From Fructobacillus evanidus (GTDB lineage: Bacteria > Bacillota > Bacilli > Lactobacillales > Lactobacillaceae), in NCBI RefSeq assembly GCF_963580165.1, contig NZ_CAUZLM010000003.1, positions 124,001 through 188,000 of the forward strand: 64,000 bases of DNA, in the 5' to 3' direction. The notes below the pieces were generated by a model. It made no database searches, was not told the DNA's origin, and was given only the letters and a program-made list of their open reading frames with translations. Every line of letters begins with the position of its first letter. Within the stretch, counting starts at the first letter, position 1. Below, one piece after another: positions 1-8,514 of this stretch. Position numbers and translations under genes: made by a program.

Positions 1-824
1 AATTGATTCAATTGTTAACTCGGCTAGCGCTAGAACCGGGACAAAACATCATTGTCCCTGCGCCCACCTTTGGTGAATATGCCATTCATGCCCAAATTGA
101 GCAATCAGAAACAAAGTCGATTGCCATTGATGCCAGCACTGGTCATGTGGACTTTGAGGGTATTTTGGCGGCCGTTGATGACCAGACAGCGATGGTCTGG
201 TTGGCGAATCCCAACAATCCGACAGGCGTTTTGGAATCCGTCACAGACATTCAAGGACTCTTGCAGCAGCTACCAGAGTCCGTCTATTTAGTCGTTGATG
301 AGGCTTACATCGATTTTGCTGATACAAGCGACAATACCGTCGTGCCACTTCTGTCGGATTATCCCAATCTCATCATCTTACGCACCTTATCGAAGGCCTA
401 TGGCCTGGCCAACCTGCGGATTGGTTACGGCATGATGGACGCAGCATTAGCCCAAAAATTGAATGCTGTTCGTTTGCCCTATAACTTGTCTGATTTTCAA
501 ATTGAGGCCGGCACCGCTGGCGTTTTGGATCAGGATTACCTGCAAAAAACGGTTGCCAAGGTTCAGGATGAACGCAACAAGTTTGAAGCTTTTCTGCGAG
601 AAAATCAGTTTGAATTTTATCCTTCACAAACAAACTTTTTATGGGTTCAAGTGGGTGATTCAAAGCTTTATGGACAGGCTTTCTTAAAAGAGGGATTGCA
701 AATCAGTCAGCGCTTAAGCCCAAGTTGGGTCCGAATTACCCTGGGGCAGCCAGCCGATAATGAACGAATGCGACAATTGTTGGTTAAAATTAGAGAAGAA
801 AATAAAGAAGAAAAGCCGGTTTAA
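1..824 (+). CDS. hisC: Histidinol-phosphate aminotransferase, 3' part (cut by window edge)
   Basis: PLP-dependent aminotransferase that makes L-histidinol phosphate from imidazole-acetol phosphate in histidine synthesis. About 273 residues are present; the family is usually about 350, so roughly 80 N-terminal residues lie left of the window and the true start is not visible. Seen: the fold-type I signature PNNPTG near fragment residue 70, VVDEAY near 97, and the cofactor-lysine segment SKAYGLANLRIGYG near 130-145. The final basic tail (KIREENKEEKP) is encoded by the left arm of the terminator. Other class II aminotransferases are possible, but the spacing and motifs fit HisC well. Confidence 0.85.
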   Translation, partial: LIQLLTRLALEPGQNIIVPAPTFGEYAIHAQIEQSETKSIAIDASTGHVDFEGILAAVDDQTAMVWLANPNNPTGVLESVTDIQGLLQQLPESVYLVVDEAYIDFADTSDNTVVPLLSDYPNLIILRTLSKAYGLANLRIGYGMMDAALAQKLNAVRLPYNLSDFQIEAGTAGVLDQDYLQKTVAKVQDERNKFEAFLRENQFEFYPSQTNFLWVQVGDSKLYGQAFLKEGLQISQRLSPSWVRITLGQPADNERMRQLLVKIREENKEEKPV

Positions 825-838
825 TATCGGTTTTTTTA
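812..838 (+). terminator. Intrinsic terminator overlapping the end of hisC
   Basis: The hairpin AAGCCGG/CGGTTTT with a T-run overlaps the stop codon. It separates hisC from the biotin-carrier operon, which probably has its own promoter within 839-960. Confidence 0.6.
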
Positions 839-974
839 GAACAAATATGAGAAAAATAGCGCTAAAGTGGTTCTAATCTGTGTCATGAAAGCTAACCAAA
901 TAACGAAAAATCAATTTTTAAAATCTAATATGTTAAATAACAATGAGACTATTATGAGATTGATGAGGAAAACA

Positions 975-1376
975 ATGAACAATACAGACATTAATTCATT
1001 TGTTAGTTTGTTAATTGAGAACAATCTAACCCATCTTCACTTTAAAAATAAGGATTATGAAATTGAACTCAGCAAAGAACCAGGGCAACAGGTGACCGTT
1101 AGTCAGCCAACAAAGGGTGCCGAAACGACTGCATCAGCCGAGCAGTTTATTTCTTCTTCTCTTGTTGGGACTTTTTATTCAGCACCATCACCAGAATCAA
1201 ACAAGTTTGTCCATGTTGGTGATCGGGTCACGCCAGAAACAGTCGTTGCCATTATCGAGAGCATGAAAATGATGACTGAAATCACAGCCGGGGTCAATGG
1301 TCGAATCGATGCGGTTCTTGTGGCTGACGGTGACGCCATTGAATATGGCCAAAATTTGTTTAGGATTGTACCGTGA
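975..1376 (+). CDS. accB: Biotin carboxyl carrier protein
   Basis: Carrier subunit that holds biotin on a lysine and shuttles carboxyl groups from a biotin carboxylase to a carboxyltransferase. Seen: a short N-terminal region, a linker rich in Thr/Ala/Ser, then a biotinyl domain with the ESMKMM motif (biotin on the Lys) about 40 residues from the end. The start at 975 is chosen over an upstream in-frame ATG because GAGGAAAA lies directly before it. That gives 133 residues, close to AccB length (150-160). The gene overlaps the next start (TGATG), so it is translationally coupled to the carboxylase. The neighbours are PxpA/B/C rather than AccA/D, so it probably serves a different carboxylase than fatty-acid synthesis. 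Confidence 0.85.
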   Translation: MNNTDINSFVSLLIENNLTHLHFKNKDYEIELSKEPGQQVTVSQPTKGAETTASAEQFISSSLVGTFYSAPSPESNKFVHVGDRVTPETVVAIIESMKMMTEITAGVNGRIDAVLVADGDAIEYGQNLFRIVP

Positions 1377-2719
1377 TGGAAAATCAAAAAAGAAAGAATA
1401 AAATCTTGATCGCCAATCGTGGTGAAATCGCTGTTCGCATTATTCGAGCAGCGCGATTACTGGGGATACAAACGGTGGCTGTTTATGCCGAACCTGATCA
1501 TGATGCCTTACATGTCGCAATGGCCGATGAGGCCGTTAAAGTTGGCCCTGCCAGTCTTTCTCAAAGTTATTTGAACCAGGATGCCATCTTAGCAGCGGCT
1601 GAAATTACGGGTTGTACGGCCATTCACCCGGGATATGGTTTGTTATCAGAGAATGCTGATTTTGCGCAGCTTGTCGAAGAAAAAGGTTTTATTTTTATCG
1701 GACCAACCGCCAAAACGATTCGCATGATGGGGAATAAATCAGCTGCAAGACAGGAAATGACCAGGATTGGCGTCCCTATCGTGGCAGGGAGCCATCAATC
1801 ATTTACCGAGGCACCCCGGGGTCTGAAGCAAGCAGAAGAAATTGGTTATCCGGTCATGCTCAAAGCGGTCGGTGGTGGCGGTGGCAAAGGTATGCGGGTT
1901 GTTGAGAATGAAGAAAGTTTTGCCAGTGAATTTCAACTGGCCCAGCAAGAGGTGCTGGCCGTCGCCAATGATAAACGCATGTATTTGGAAAAATTTGTTG
2001 ACCGGCCTCGTCATATTGAGATTCAAGTTTTAGGTGATGGCAATGGTCACGGATTGGTGCTTGGTGATCGCGATTGTACCATTCAGCACCGTCATCAAAA
2101 GATGATTGAAGAAGCACCAAGCGTTTATTTGGATGAAAGCACGCGTCAAGAAATGTTTGCATTAGCATTAAAAGCCACAGAAAAAATGAACTACCGCGGT
2201 GCGGGGACTTTCGAGTTTCTTTATCAGGGCCCTGGTCGCTATTATTTTATGGAAATGAACACTCGAATCCAAGTGGAACATGCCGTGACCGAGGAAAGGG
2301 AAGGAATTGACCTGATTGGTGCACAACTAGCATTGGCTTTTGGGACGGACCTTCAAACTATTGCGCACCATGAACAGCCGGTAGTCGCAATCGAGGCCAG
2401 AGTGCTTGCTAAAAGCGCTGGAGAAATTACCGGCTTGCATCTACCAGCCGGTCTCGGTATTCGCATTGAAACGGCTATCTATCAGGGCTATCGAGTGCCA
2501 TCGAATTATGATGCCATGATTTTAAAAATCATTGCTACTGATTTTTCAAGAGAAGGTGCGTTGAAGCGTTTACGAGTGGCCATTGATGAGACCGTTATCC
2601 TGGGTATTGAAACGAATTTGGATCTGTTAAGCAAAATCTTATATCATCCTGATTTTATTGCTGAGAATAGTCGAACGGATATCAATTGGCTTGACCGGCA
2701 GCTGGAAGGAGAAAAGTAA
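1376..2719 (+). CDS. accC: Biotin carboxylase subunit
   Basis: ATP-grasp enzyme that carboxylates biotin on the carrier protein with bicarbonate and ATP. 447 residues, normal for AccC. Seen: N-terminal KILIANRGEIAVRI, glycine-rich ATP loop GGGGGKGMR near residue 165, the catalytic segment MNTRIQVEHAVTE near 290, and a C-terminal biotin-carboxylase domain. The ATG overlaps the stop of the carrier gene, and its own stop abuts the ATG of the next gene, so this is one operon. No AccA/AccD carboxyltransferase genes are nearby. The downstream PxpB/PxpC proteins correspond to the carboxyltransferase (AHS1/AHS2) part of urea carboxylase, so a split biotin enzyme is plausible (inference). Confidence 0.9.
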   Translation: MENQKRKNKILIANRGEIAVRIIRAARLLGIQTVAVYAEPDHDALHVAMADEAVKVGPASLSQSYLNQDAILAAAEITGCTAIHPGYGLLSENADFAQLVEEKGFIFIGPTAKTIRMMGNKSAARQEMTRIGVPIVAGSHQSFTEAPRGLKQAEEIGYPVMLKAVGGGGGKGMRVVENEESFASEFQLAQQEVLAVANDKRMYLEKFVDRPRHIEIQVLGDGNGHGLVLGDRDCTIQHRHQKMIEEAPSVYLDESTRQEMFALALKATEKMNYRGAGTFEFLYQGPGRYYFMEMNTRIQVEHAVTEEREGIDLIGAQLALAFGTDLQTIAHHEQPVVAIEARVLAKSAGEITGLHLPAGLGIRIETAIYQGYRVPSNYDAMILKIIATDFSREGALKRLRVAIDETVILGIETNLDLLSKILYHPDFIAENSRTDINWLDRQLEGEK

Positions 2720-3490
2720 ATGACACCAGCAGAATTTCGTCACTTGGTCCGCAATCAGGAATATGTCAATCCAACGGCTGGCATCTGTCCGGGCTTTTCG
2801 CAGGCAAATTTGATTATTTTACCAAAAGAAGATGCCTATGATTTCTTATTGTTAGCACAACGTAATCCAAAGCCGATTCCAATCTTGGAAGTGAGCGAAT
2901 TGGGGCAACGTGGGTTAAAAAGGTTAGGCCATGACCTGGATATCGCAACAGATATCCCAAAGTATCGGGTTTACCAAGATGGCGTTTTAGTCGAGGAGCC
3001 CCTATCAATTGAAAAGTATTGGTCAGATGACTTTGTCAGTTTTTTGATTGGTTGCAGCTTTTCATTCGAAGACCTATTACTGGAAGCTGGGATTGAAATT
3101 CGGCATATTGAAGAAAAAGTGAATGTGCCAATGTATCAAACCAATATTCCATTAGAAGGTGCCGGTCAGTTTTCCGGCAACATGGTGGTCAGTATGCGGC
3201 CGATTCCTGCTAGCCAGGTAACCAAGGCGGTTCAGGTAACTAGCCGGGTTCCAAGCGTGCATGGGGCTCCGATTCAAATCGGCCATCCAGAAGAAATTGG
3301 GATTACTCACTTAGACAGTCCGGATTTTGGTGATACCGTCACGATTAAAGAGGGTGAAATCCCTGTCTTCTGGGCTTGTGGTGTGACTCCTCAAGCAGTG
3401 GTCATGAACACGAAACCACACCTGGCCATCACTCATGCTCCGGGTCACATGCTGGTCACTGATTTAGCAAACCGTGAATTAATCATTTAA
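2720..3490 (+). CDS. DUF1445 / D-glutamate cyclase-like putative hydro-lyase (YcsI family)
   Basis: 256 residues over the full family length. Seen: the N-terminal RxxxRxxxxxxxTAGxCPGxxQANL-type block (residues 6-33), a central VSFLIGCSFSFE segment and a C-terminal segment ending in APGHMLVTD. Members include B. subtilis YcsI and the cyclase domain of mammalian DGLUCY, which turns D-glutamate into 5-oxo-D-proline. It starts directly after the accC stop and precedes pxpA by 10 bases. This fits a role in supplying or handling 5-oxoproline, but the reaction here is inferred from family and context. Confidence 0.8.
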   Translation: MTPAEFRHLVRNQEYVNPTAGICPGFSQANLIILPKEDAYDFLLLAQRNPKPIPILEVSELGQRGLKRLGHDLDIATDIPKYRVYQDGVLVEEPLSIEKYWSDDFVSFLIGCSFSFEDLLLEAGIEIRHIEEKVNVPMYQTNIPLEGAGQFSGNMVVSMRPIPASQVTKAVQVTSRVPSVHGAPIQIGHPEEIGITHLDSPDFGDTVTIKEGEIPVFWACGVTPQAVVMNTKPHLAITHAPGHMLVTDLANRELII

Positions 3491-3500
3491 GGAGAAAGCG

Positions 3501-4250
3501 ATGCAAATTGATTTAAATTCGGACTTAGGCGAAAGTTTTGGAAAGTATAAGTTAGGCCTTGACGAAGAAGTACTAGAACAGGTTACGTCAGCCAATATCG
3601 CCTGTGGTTTCCATGCCGGTGACCCAACGGTGATGAAAACCACGGTAGCCTTGGCACTCAAAAATCAGACGGCCATTGGAGCTCATCCAGGTTTTCATGA
3701 TTTGCAGGGATTTGGCCGCCGAAAAATTGAGATGGCACCAGCAGAAATCGAGGCGTTAGTTCAATATCAGGTTGGCGCTTTAGCTGCTTTTGTGCCAGGA
3801 CACCGACTTCACCACGTCAAAGCGCATGGCGCACTCTATAATTTGGCCGCCAAGGACCGCCAAGTCGCGGATGCCGTTGTTGCTGGCATCAAAGCCGCTG
3901 ATGAACAAACGGTTATTTATGGTTTAGCTAACAGCGAATTAATCAAATCAGCCAAAGCCGCTGGGATGAAATTTGCGCAAGAAGCCTTTGCCGACCGGAA
4001 TTATGAAGCAGATGGGTCGCTCGTTTCGCGTAGCCAAGCAAATGCGGTGATTACTGATCCGGCTGTTGCTGCCAAACGGGCAGTCAAAATGATTCAAGAC
4101 CAAGCAATTACCGCCGTGAACGGTGACGTCATCCCCACAGCCATCGATTCGATTTGCGTGCATGGCGATAACCAGGCGGCCATTTCCTTGGTCAAACAGA
4201 TTCGAGAAGCATTAACCAAAGAGGGAATTTCGATTACTAGTCAACTATAA
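3501..4250 (+). CDS. pxpA: 5-oxoprolinase subunit A (LamB/YcsF family)
   Basis: Catalytic-type subunit of the ATP-dependent PxpABC 5-oxoprolinase that opens 5-oxoproline to glutamate. 249 residues, full length. Seen: N-terminal DLNSDLGESFG, ANIACGFHAGD near residue 32, AIGAHPGFHD and HHVKAHGALYN, all family signatures with conserved His/Asp. It has a strong site GGAGAAAG before the ATG. The usual partners pxpB and pxpC lie downstream, separated by a transporter gene, in the same order as the ycsF-ycsG-kipI-kipA type clusters of other Firmicutes. Confidence 0.9.
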   Translation: MQIDLNSDLGESFGKYKLGLDEEVLEQVTSANIACGFHAGDPTVMKTTVALALKNQTAIGAHPGFHDLQGFGRRKIEMAPAEIEALVQYQVGALAAFVPGHRLHHVKAHGALYNLAAKDRQVADAVVAGIKAADEQTVIYGLANSELIKSAKAAGMKFAQEAFADRNYEADGSLVSRSQANAVITDPAVAAKRAVKMIQDQAITAVNGDVIPTAIDSICVHGDNQAAISLVKQIREALTKEGISITSQL

Positions 4251-4270
4251 AGATAAAACGGAGCATTGAT

Positions 4271-5497
4271 ATGGAAAGTAAAGCGATTGTAAATGAAACA
4301 GCGCCACAAAAGCGCAGCGCCCGTTCAGTAGCAATGGGAGCGGCCTTCGTGATGGCCATGGCTGCTGTTGGGCCAGGATTTTTAACTCAAACAGCTACCT
4401 TTACTAGTAAGCTGGGACCAAATTTTGGTTTTGCGATTTTAGCAACGATTGTCATTGATGTTATCGTTCAATTGAATATTTGGCGAATTATCACTGTTTC
4501 TGGCAAACATGCCCAGCAAATTGCCAACGAGATTTTCCCAGGGCTTGGCTACTTTTTAACCTTTTTAATTGTTGTCGGTGGCTTTTTCTTTAATATCGGT
4601 AATGTTGCCGGAGCCGGATTAGGACTAAATGTACTGTTTGGCATTTCGCCCGAAAATGGGGCTGTGTTGGCCGCCATTTTTGCCATCGTTATTTTTTTGG
4701 TCCGCAACGCCCTTGTGGTGATGGACCACACGGTTCAAGTTTTAGCAGTCGTTAAAATTGCCATTTTGATTTACATTCTTTCGGTCACGACCGTGCCCGT
4801 TAGCAGTGCCTTAACGCACACTTTTGCACCAACGAGTATCGATTTTTATTCAATCGTGACAATTGTTGGTGGAACAGTTGGGGGCTACATTTCATTTTCT
4901 GGTGGTCACCGCTTATTAGAGGGTGGTGTTCGCGGAAAAGAAGGGTTGAAGTACGTCAATGAAGGCGCCTTGACGGGCATTGGTATCGCATCCGTTATCC
5001 GGATTATGCTCTTTCTCGCTGGCTTAGCAGTGGTGATGGCTGGCCATAAGTTGAACGCTCTGAACCCCGCAGCCGATATCTTTAAAATCGCTGCCGGTAA
5101 TTTTGGTTTTAAGTTCTTTGGCTTATTGTTGTTTGCAGCCGGCATGACGTCAATTCTGGGGTCGACCTTTACTTCTGTTTCTTTCTTGAACTATTCAAAT
5201 GATGCCGCTGGTAATCAAAAGTTTGAAAAGGCACGCCCAATCCTAGTGCTCACCTTTATTATTCTTTCAACGTTGTTCTTCTACTTGATTGGTAAGCCAG
5301 CCCAAATTCTCGTGATTGTGGGGGCTGTTAATGGGCTAATTTTGCCAGTCGCCTTAGGCATTCTTTTGATTGGTGCAAACAAAACGAAAATTATGGGTGC
5401 GGCATATAAGCATCCAGTTTTGCTCAGTGTTCTTGGTTGGATTGTCGTTGCTTTCATGACCTTTTCTGGTGTTGAAACGCTGATAACAACATTTTAA
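4271..5497 (+). CDS. NRAMP-like integral membrane transporter (YcsG type)
   Basis: 408 residues with about 11 hydrophobic segments and the general look of the NRAMP fold. In true NRAMP metal importers TM1 carries DPGN. Here the equivalent stretch reads VGPGFLTQTATFTSKLG, so the metal-binding Asp and Asn are missing. It lies between pxpA and pxpB, like B. subtilis ycsG between ycsF and the kip genes. A role in uptake of 5-oxoproline or a related compound is a context-based guess; transport of Mn or Fe seems unlikely. Confidence 0.75.
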   Translation: MESKAIVNETAPQKRSARSVAMGAAFVMAMAAVGPGFLTQTATFTSKLGPNFGFAILATIVIDVIVQLNIWRIITVSGKHAQQIANEIFPGLGYFLTFLIVVGGFFFNIGNVAGAGLGLNVLFGISPENGAVLAAIFAIVIFLVRNALVVMDHTVQVLAVVKIAILIYILSVTTVPVSSALTHTFAPTSIDFYSIVTIVGGTVGGYISFSGGHRLLEGGVRGKEGLKYVNEGALTGIGIASVIRIMLFLAGLAVVMAGHKLNALNPAADIFKIAAGNFGFKFFGLLLFAAGMTSILGSTFTSVSFLNYSNDAAGNQKFEKARPILVLTFIILSTLFFYLIGKPAQILVIVGAVNGLILPVALGILLIGANKTKIMGAAYKHPVLLSVLGWIVVAFMTFSGVETLITTF

Positions 5498-5508
5498 AGG
5501 GAGGCTGT

Positions 5509-6228
5509 ATGGAACCCAAAATAAAAATGGCCGGCGATACCTGTATTAATCTGGAATTTCCTAATATCATGTCTGAAGAAGTAAGTGAACGTATCTTAAG
5601 CATTGCTAGAAGGATTGAAGCGCTGCATATTCCAGGTATTTTGGATATCGTACCGGCTTATCGTGAAGTCAGCTTTATGTTCGATCCCTTGGTTATCGAC
5701 TTAGCTAATTTCAAAGAAATTTTAGCGCATGAACTGATATTAAAAACGCAAAATCAGTCGGTTCGCACGACAGCGGTGTTTGAAATTCCCGTGCTTTACA
5801 ACGAAAAAGTTGGTCTTGATTTAAAGGAAGTGGCTGACATTCACGGCCTTTCAATGGATGAGGTGATTAGCCTGCATGCTAATCGTGAATATCGGATTTA
5901 TATGCTTGGCTTCTTACCTGGATTTTCATTTTTGGGTGGCCTTGATCCTCGATTACACACGGCTCGTAAAGCAACACCCAGGTTAGAAATTCCTGCCGGA
6001 TCGATTGCCATTGGCGGCGAACAGACTGGTTATTACCCGGTCACTTCACCGGGTGGCTGGCAAATCATTGGGCAAACGCCCTTAAAAATGTTCGATTCAC
6101 AGCAGCCAACGGTTATCTTTCATGCAGGCGATGCCATTAAGTTTTTATCAATCGATGAGCAAAAATTTCGCCAACTAAAAAACGTGAGTGTAAACGATTA
6201 TTTTTCAAAGGAGAAGACCGATGAATAA
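5509..6228 (+). CDS. pxpB: 5-oxoprolinase subunit B (KipI/AHS1 family)
   Basis: 239 residues with the AHS1 signature in the C-terminal half: GFLPGFSFLGG, TPRLEIPAGS, GGEQTGYYPVTSPGGW. It forms a complex with PxpC. In B. subtilis the pair is known as KipI/KipA, and in urea carboxylase the same two domains form the carboxyltransferase. The last eight bases overlap pxpC, indicating coupled translation and a stoichiometric complex. Confidence 0.9.
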   Translation: MEPKIKMAGDTCINLEFPNIMSEEVSERILSIARRIEALHIPGILDIVPAYREVSFMFDPLVIDLANFKEILAHELILKTQNQSVRTTAVFEIPVLYNEKVGLDLKEVADIHGLSMDEVISLHANREYRIYMLGFLPGFSFLGGLDPRLHTARKATPRLEIPAGSIAIGGEQTGYYPVTSPGGWQIIGQTPLKMFDSQQPTVIFHAGDAIKFLSIDEQKFRQLKNVSVNDYFSKEKTDE

Positions 6229-7240
6229 AATGATCATGGTTGATCCCGGTATCTTAGCAACTGTCCAAGATAAAGGGCGGATTGGTCACCAGGGTGAAGG
6301 TTTTTTAAACTCGGGTGCGATGGACGCCTATGCTTATGAATATGGGAATGCCCTTGTTGGCAACCATCCGAGTGAAAATAAGGCCAGTGTGGAGTTTGCG
6401 ATAACTGGTGGCGTGGTTGAATTCACGGCCCCAACGGTAGTGGCAGTTACTGGTGCTCGAGTACAACTAACGCTAAATGGTGAGGAGATAATGCAAGACC
6501 GTCCTGTCTACGTTCAAAAAGGAGACGTTTTAAACTTTCGTCACTTATTGGAGGGGCGGTTTGTCTATCTAGCAGTCGCTGGTGGTGTTCAGGTACCAAG
6601 CATTTTAGGTTCACAATCGACAAGTATTTCCGTCAATTTAGGTGGTTTTCATGGTCGTCAGTTAGCCAAGGGTGACCGAATTTGTATTGCCGATTATGAA
6701 CAAATCGATCAGGTTGATAGTCGGTTAACCAAAACAAAAATTGACATTCCCTCTAGTTTTCTTCAGCAAGACAGTATTGACGTTGTTCCTGGACCAGAGC
6801 AGGAGTGGTTTGATTCAAAAGAATGGCACAAGTTTGTGACGGCGCCCTATCAGCTTGGGCAGCATATTAATCGAATGGGCTACCGAATTGAGGGCCCAGA
6901 GCTCTCGTTTAAATCAGAAAATTTGCTTTCAGGAGCAAATTTGAACGGTGGTATCCAAGTTTCTAGAGATGGAAAATTAATTATTTTACTGGCGGACCGG
7001 GCAACCCACGGAGGCTATCCAGTGATTGCCAAGGTGATTGCTGCTGATTTAGGCGTGTTAGCCCAGTGGCCCGTTAAAAAAGCCTTGCAGTTTCGACAAG
7101 TTTCACTGGAGGCAGCTTGGGAACAATTGCGAATCCAGGCGAATGCTATCCAAGAAATCTATGACGCACACTTATGGCATTTAGTGACCCCAAGTCGAAT
7201 GATGGCCGAAAGAATTAAGTTGCTATACCAGCAGCAGTAA
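6221..7240 (+). CDS. pxpC: 5-oxoprolinase subunit C (KipA/AHS2 family)
   Basis: 339 residues, full AHS2 domain. Seen: N-terminal DPGILATVQDKGRIGHQGEG, SGAMDAYAYEYGNALVGN, and the C-terminal HGGYPVIAKVIAADLGVLAQ. Partner of PxpB in ATP-dependent opening of 5-oxoproline. The start at 6221 overlaps pxpB and lies behind GGAGAAGACCG. An aminotransferase gene follows 12 bases later, so the product (glutamate) could feed directly into transamination (inference). Confidence 0.9.
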   Translation: MNKMIMVDPGILATVQDKGRIGHQGEGFLNSGAMDAYAYEYGNALVGNHPSENKASVEFAITGGVVEFTAPTVVAVTGARVQLTLNGEEIMQDRPVYVQKGDVLNFRHLLEGRFVYLAVAGGVQVPSILGSQSTSISVNLGGFHGRQLAKGDRICIADYEQIDQVDSRLTKTKIDIPSSFLQQDSIDVVPGPEQEWFDSKEWHKFVTAPYQLGQHINRMGYRIEGPELSFKSENLLSGANLNGGIQVSRDGKLIILLADRATHGGYPVIAKVIAADLGVLAQWPVKKALQFRQVSLEAAWEQLRIQANAIQEIYDAHLWHLVTPSRMMAERIKLLYQQQ

Positions 7241-7252
7241 GAAGGAGAAAAA

Positions 7253-8428
7253 ATGTTAGCCAACCGTGTCAATGAAATTGCAGCGTCACCAAGATTAGCG
7301 ATGGGAAAAACCGCTAAGGAAATGCTGGCAGCTGGAGAAGATGTCGTCAACCTTAGTCAGGGGGAGCCGGATTTCCAAACACCCGATAATATCAGTGAAG
7401 CAGCCATTCAAGCAATTAACAACCACCAAACTGATTTTTATACGGCCACTAGTGGCTTAAGCGAATTAAAACAAGCAATCGCAAAGCGAGCAAAAGCAGA
7501 CTACGGTGTCACCGTTGATTCGGATCAAATTGCCGTGACAACGGGCGCAAAATTAGCACTATTTACTTTGATGCAAGTTTTAGTCAACCCTGGTGATTCC
7601 GTTGTGACTCCGGCACCGTTCTGGGTTAGTTATTCGGAGCAGGTAAAACTGGCCGGTGGCACTATGCAAGTGGTGCAAACAGAAGACTCTGATTTTAAAA
7701 TTACAATCGAGCAATTAAATCAGTTGGAACAAACACCCAAGCTATTAATTTTAAATACACCAAATAATCCAAGTGGGGCGGTTTACACCGTTGATGAACT
7801 GCAGGCAATCGTTAATTGGACGAAAGAACATGACGTCTACCTGCTGGTGGATGAAATCTATGGGAAACTTGTTTATGGTCAAACACAATTTCATTCAGTT
7901 CTCGAACTAACAGAACTCAAAAATAGCCAAGTGATTGTGATTAACGGCGTTTCCAAGGCCTATGCTATGACCGGCTGGCGGATTGGTTGGGCCCTGGCAG
8001 ATAGTCAGATTATTCAAGCGATGAATAAAATTTTGGGCCATCTGACCTCAAATCCGACTGCCGCTGCTCAGTATGCAGCCATCGAGGCCTTGAATGGTCC
8101 TCAAGATAGCGTCTCAAAGATGCAGGCGACATTTGAAAATCGCTTGAATTATATGTACACGGCGATGCAAAATATTCCAAATATCAGTATTCCCTTTAAA
8201 CCTGAAGGCTCTTTTTATATCTTCTTTAAAATTGACCCTGATTTTATGAAAAAGCATGGTTACCAGAATACCAATGAGGTTTCTATGGCATTGTTGAAAG
8301 AGCAGCTCGTAGCCGTACCGTCCGGGGAAGGCTTTGGGATGCCCGGGTACTTGCGTTTGTCTTATGCCAAATCAGAAAAAGACCTGACAAAAGCAATTCA
8401 ACGCTTCAAAAGCTTTTTTACTAACTAA
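7253..8428 (+). CDS. Class I/II PLP-dependent aminotransferase (aspartate aminotransferase-like)
   Basis: 391 residues, normal for the family. Seen: NLSQGEPDFQTPDNI near residue 32, LNTPNNPSGAVY near 165, VDEIYGKLVYG near 200, and the cofactor lysine in NGVSKAYAMTGWRIGWA near 235-250, followed by the C-terminal substrate Arg segment YLRLSYAKS. Likely glutamate- or aspartate-dependent; the exact substrate cannot be read from sequence. It is the last gene of the pxp operon (GGAGAAAA site, 12-base gap) and is followed by a terminator. Confidence 0.85.
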   Translation: MLANRVNEIAASPRLAMGKTAKEMLAAGEDVVNLSQGEPDFQTPDNISEAAIQAINNHQTDFYTATSGLSELKQAIAKRAKADYGVTVDSDQIAVTTGAKLALFTLMQVLVNPGDSVVTPAPFWVSYSEQVKLAGGTMQVVQTEDSDFKITIEQLNQLEQTPKLLILNTPNNPSGAVYTVDELQAIVNWTKEHDVYLLVDEIYGKLVYGQTQFHSVLELTELKNSQVIVINGVSKAYAMTGWRIGWALADSQIIQAMNKILGHLTSNPTAAAQYAAIEALNGPQDSVSKMQATFENRLNYMYTAMQNIPNISIPFKPEGSFYIFFKIDPDFMKKHGYQNTNEVSMALLKEQLVAVPSGEGFGMPGYLRLSYAKSEKDLTKAIQRFKSFFTN

Positions 8429-8460
8429 AGATTAGACTCACGTAAATGTTGTGCAATCTA

Positions 8461-8502
8461 AAAAAGAGACTCACTTAATGATTGTTAAGGGAGCCTCTTT
8501 TT
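8461..8502. terminator. Bidirectional intrinsic terminator
   Basis: AAAAGAGACTC pairs with GGAGCCTCTTTTTT around a loop. There are A-runs on one side and T-runs on the other, and it serves both the plus-strand pxp operon and the minus-strand DUF1003 gene. Confidence 0.75.
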
Positions 8503-8514
8503 TAATAAGTAAAC

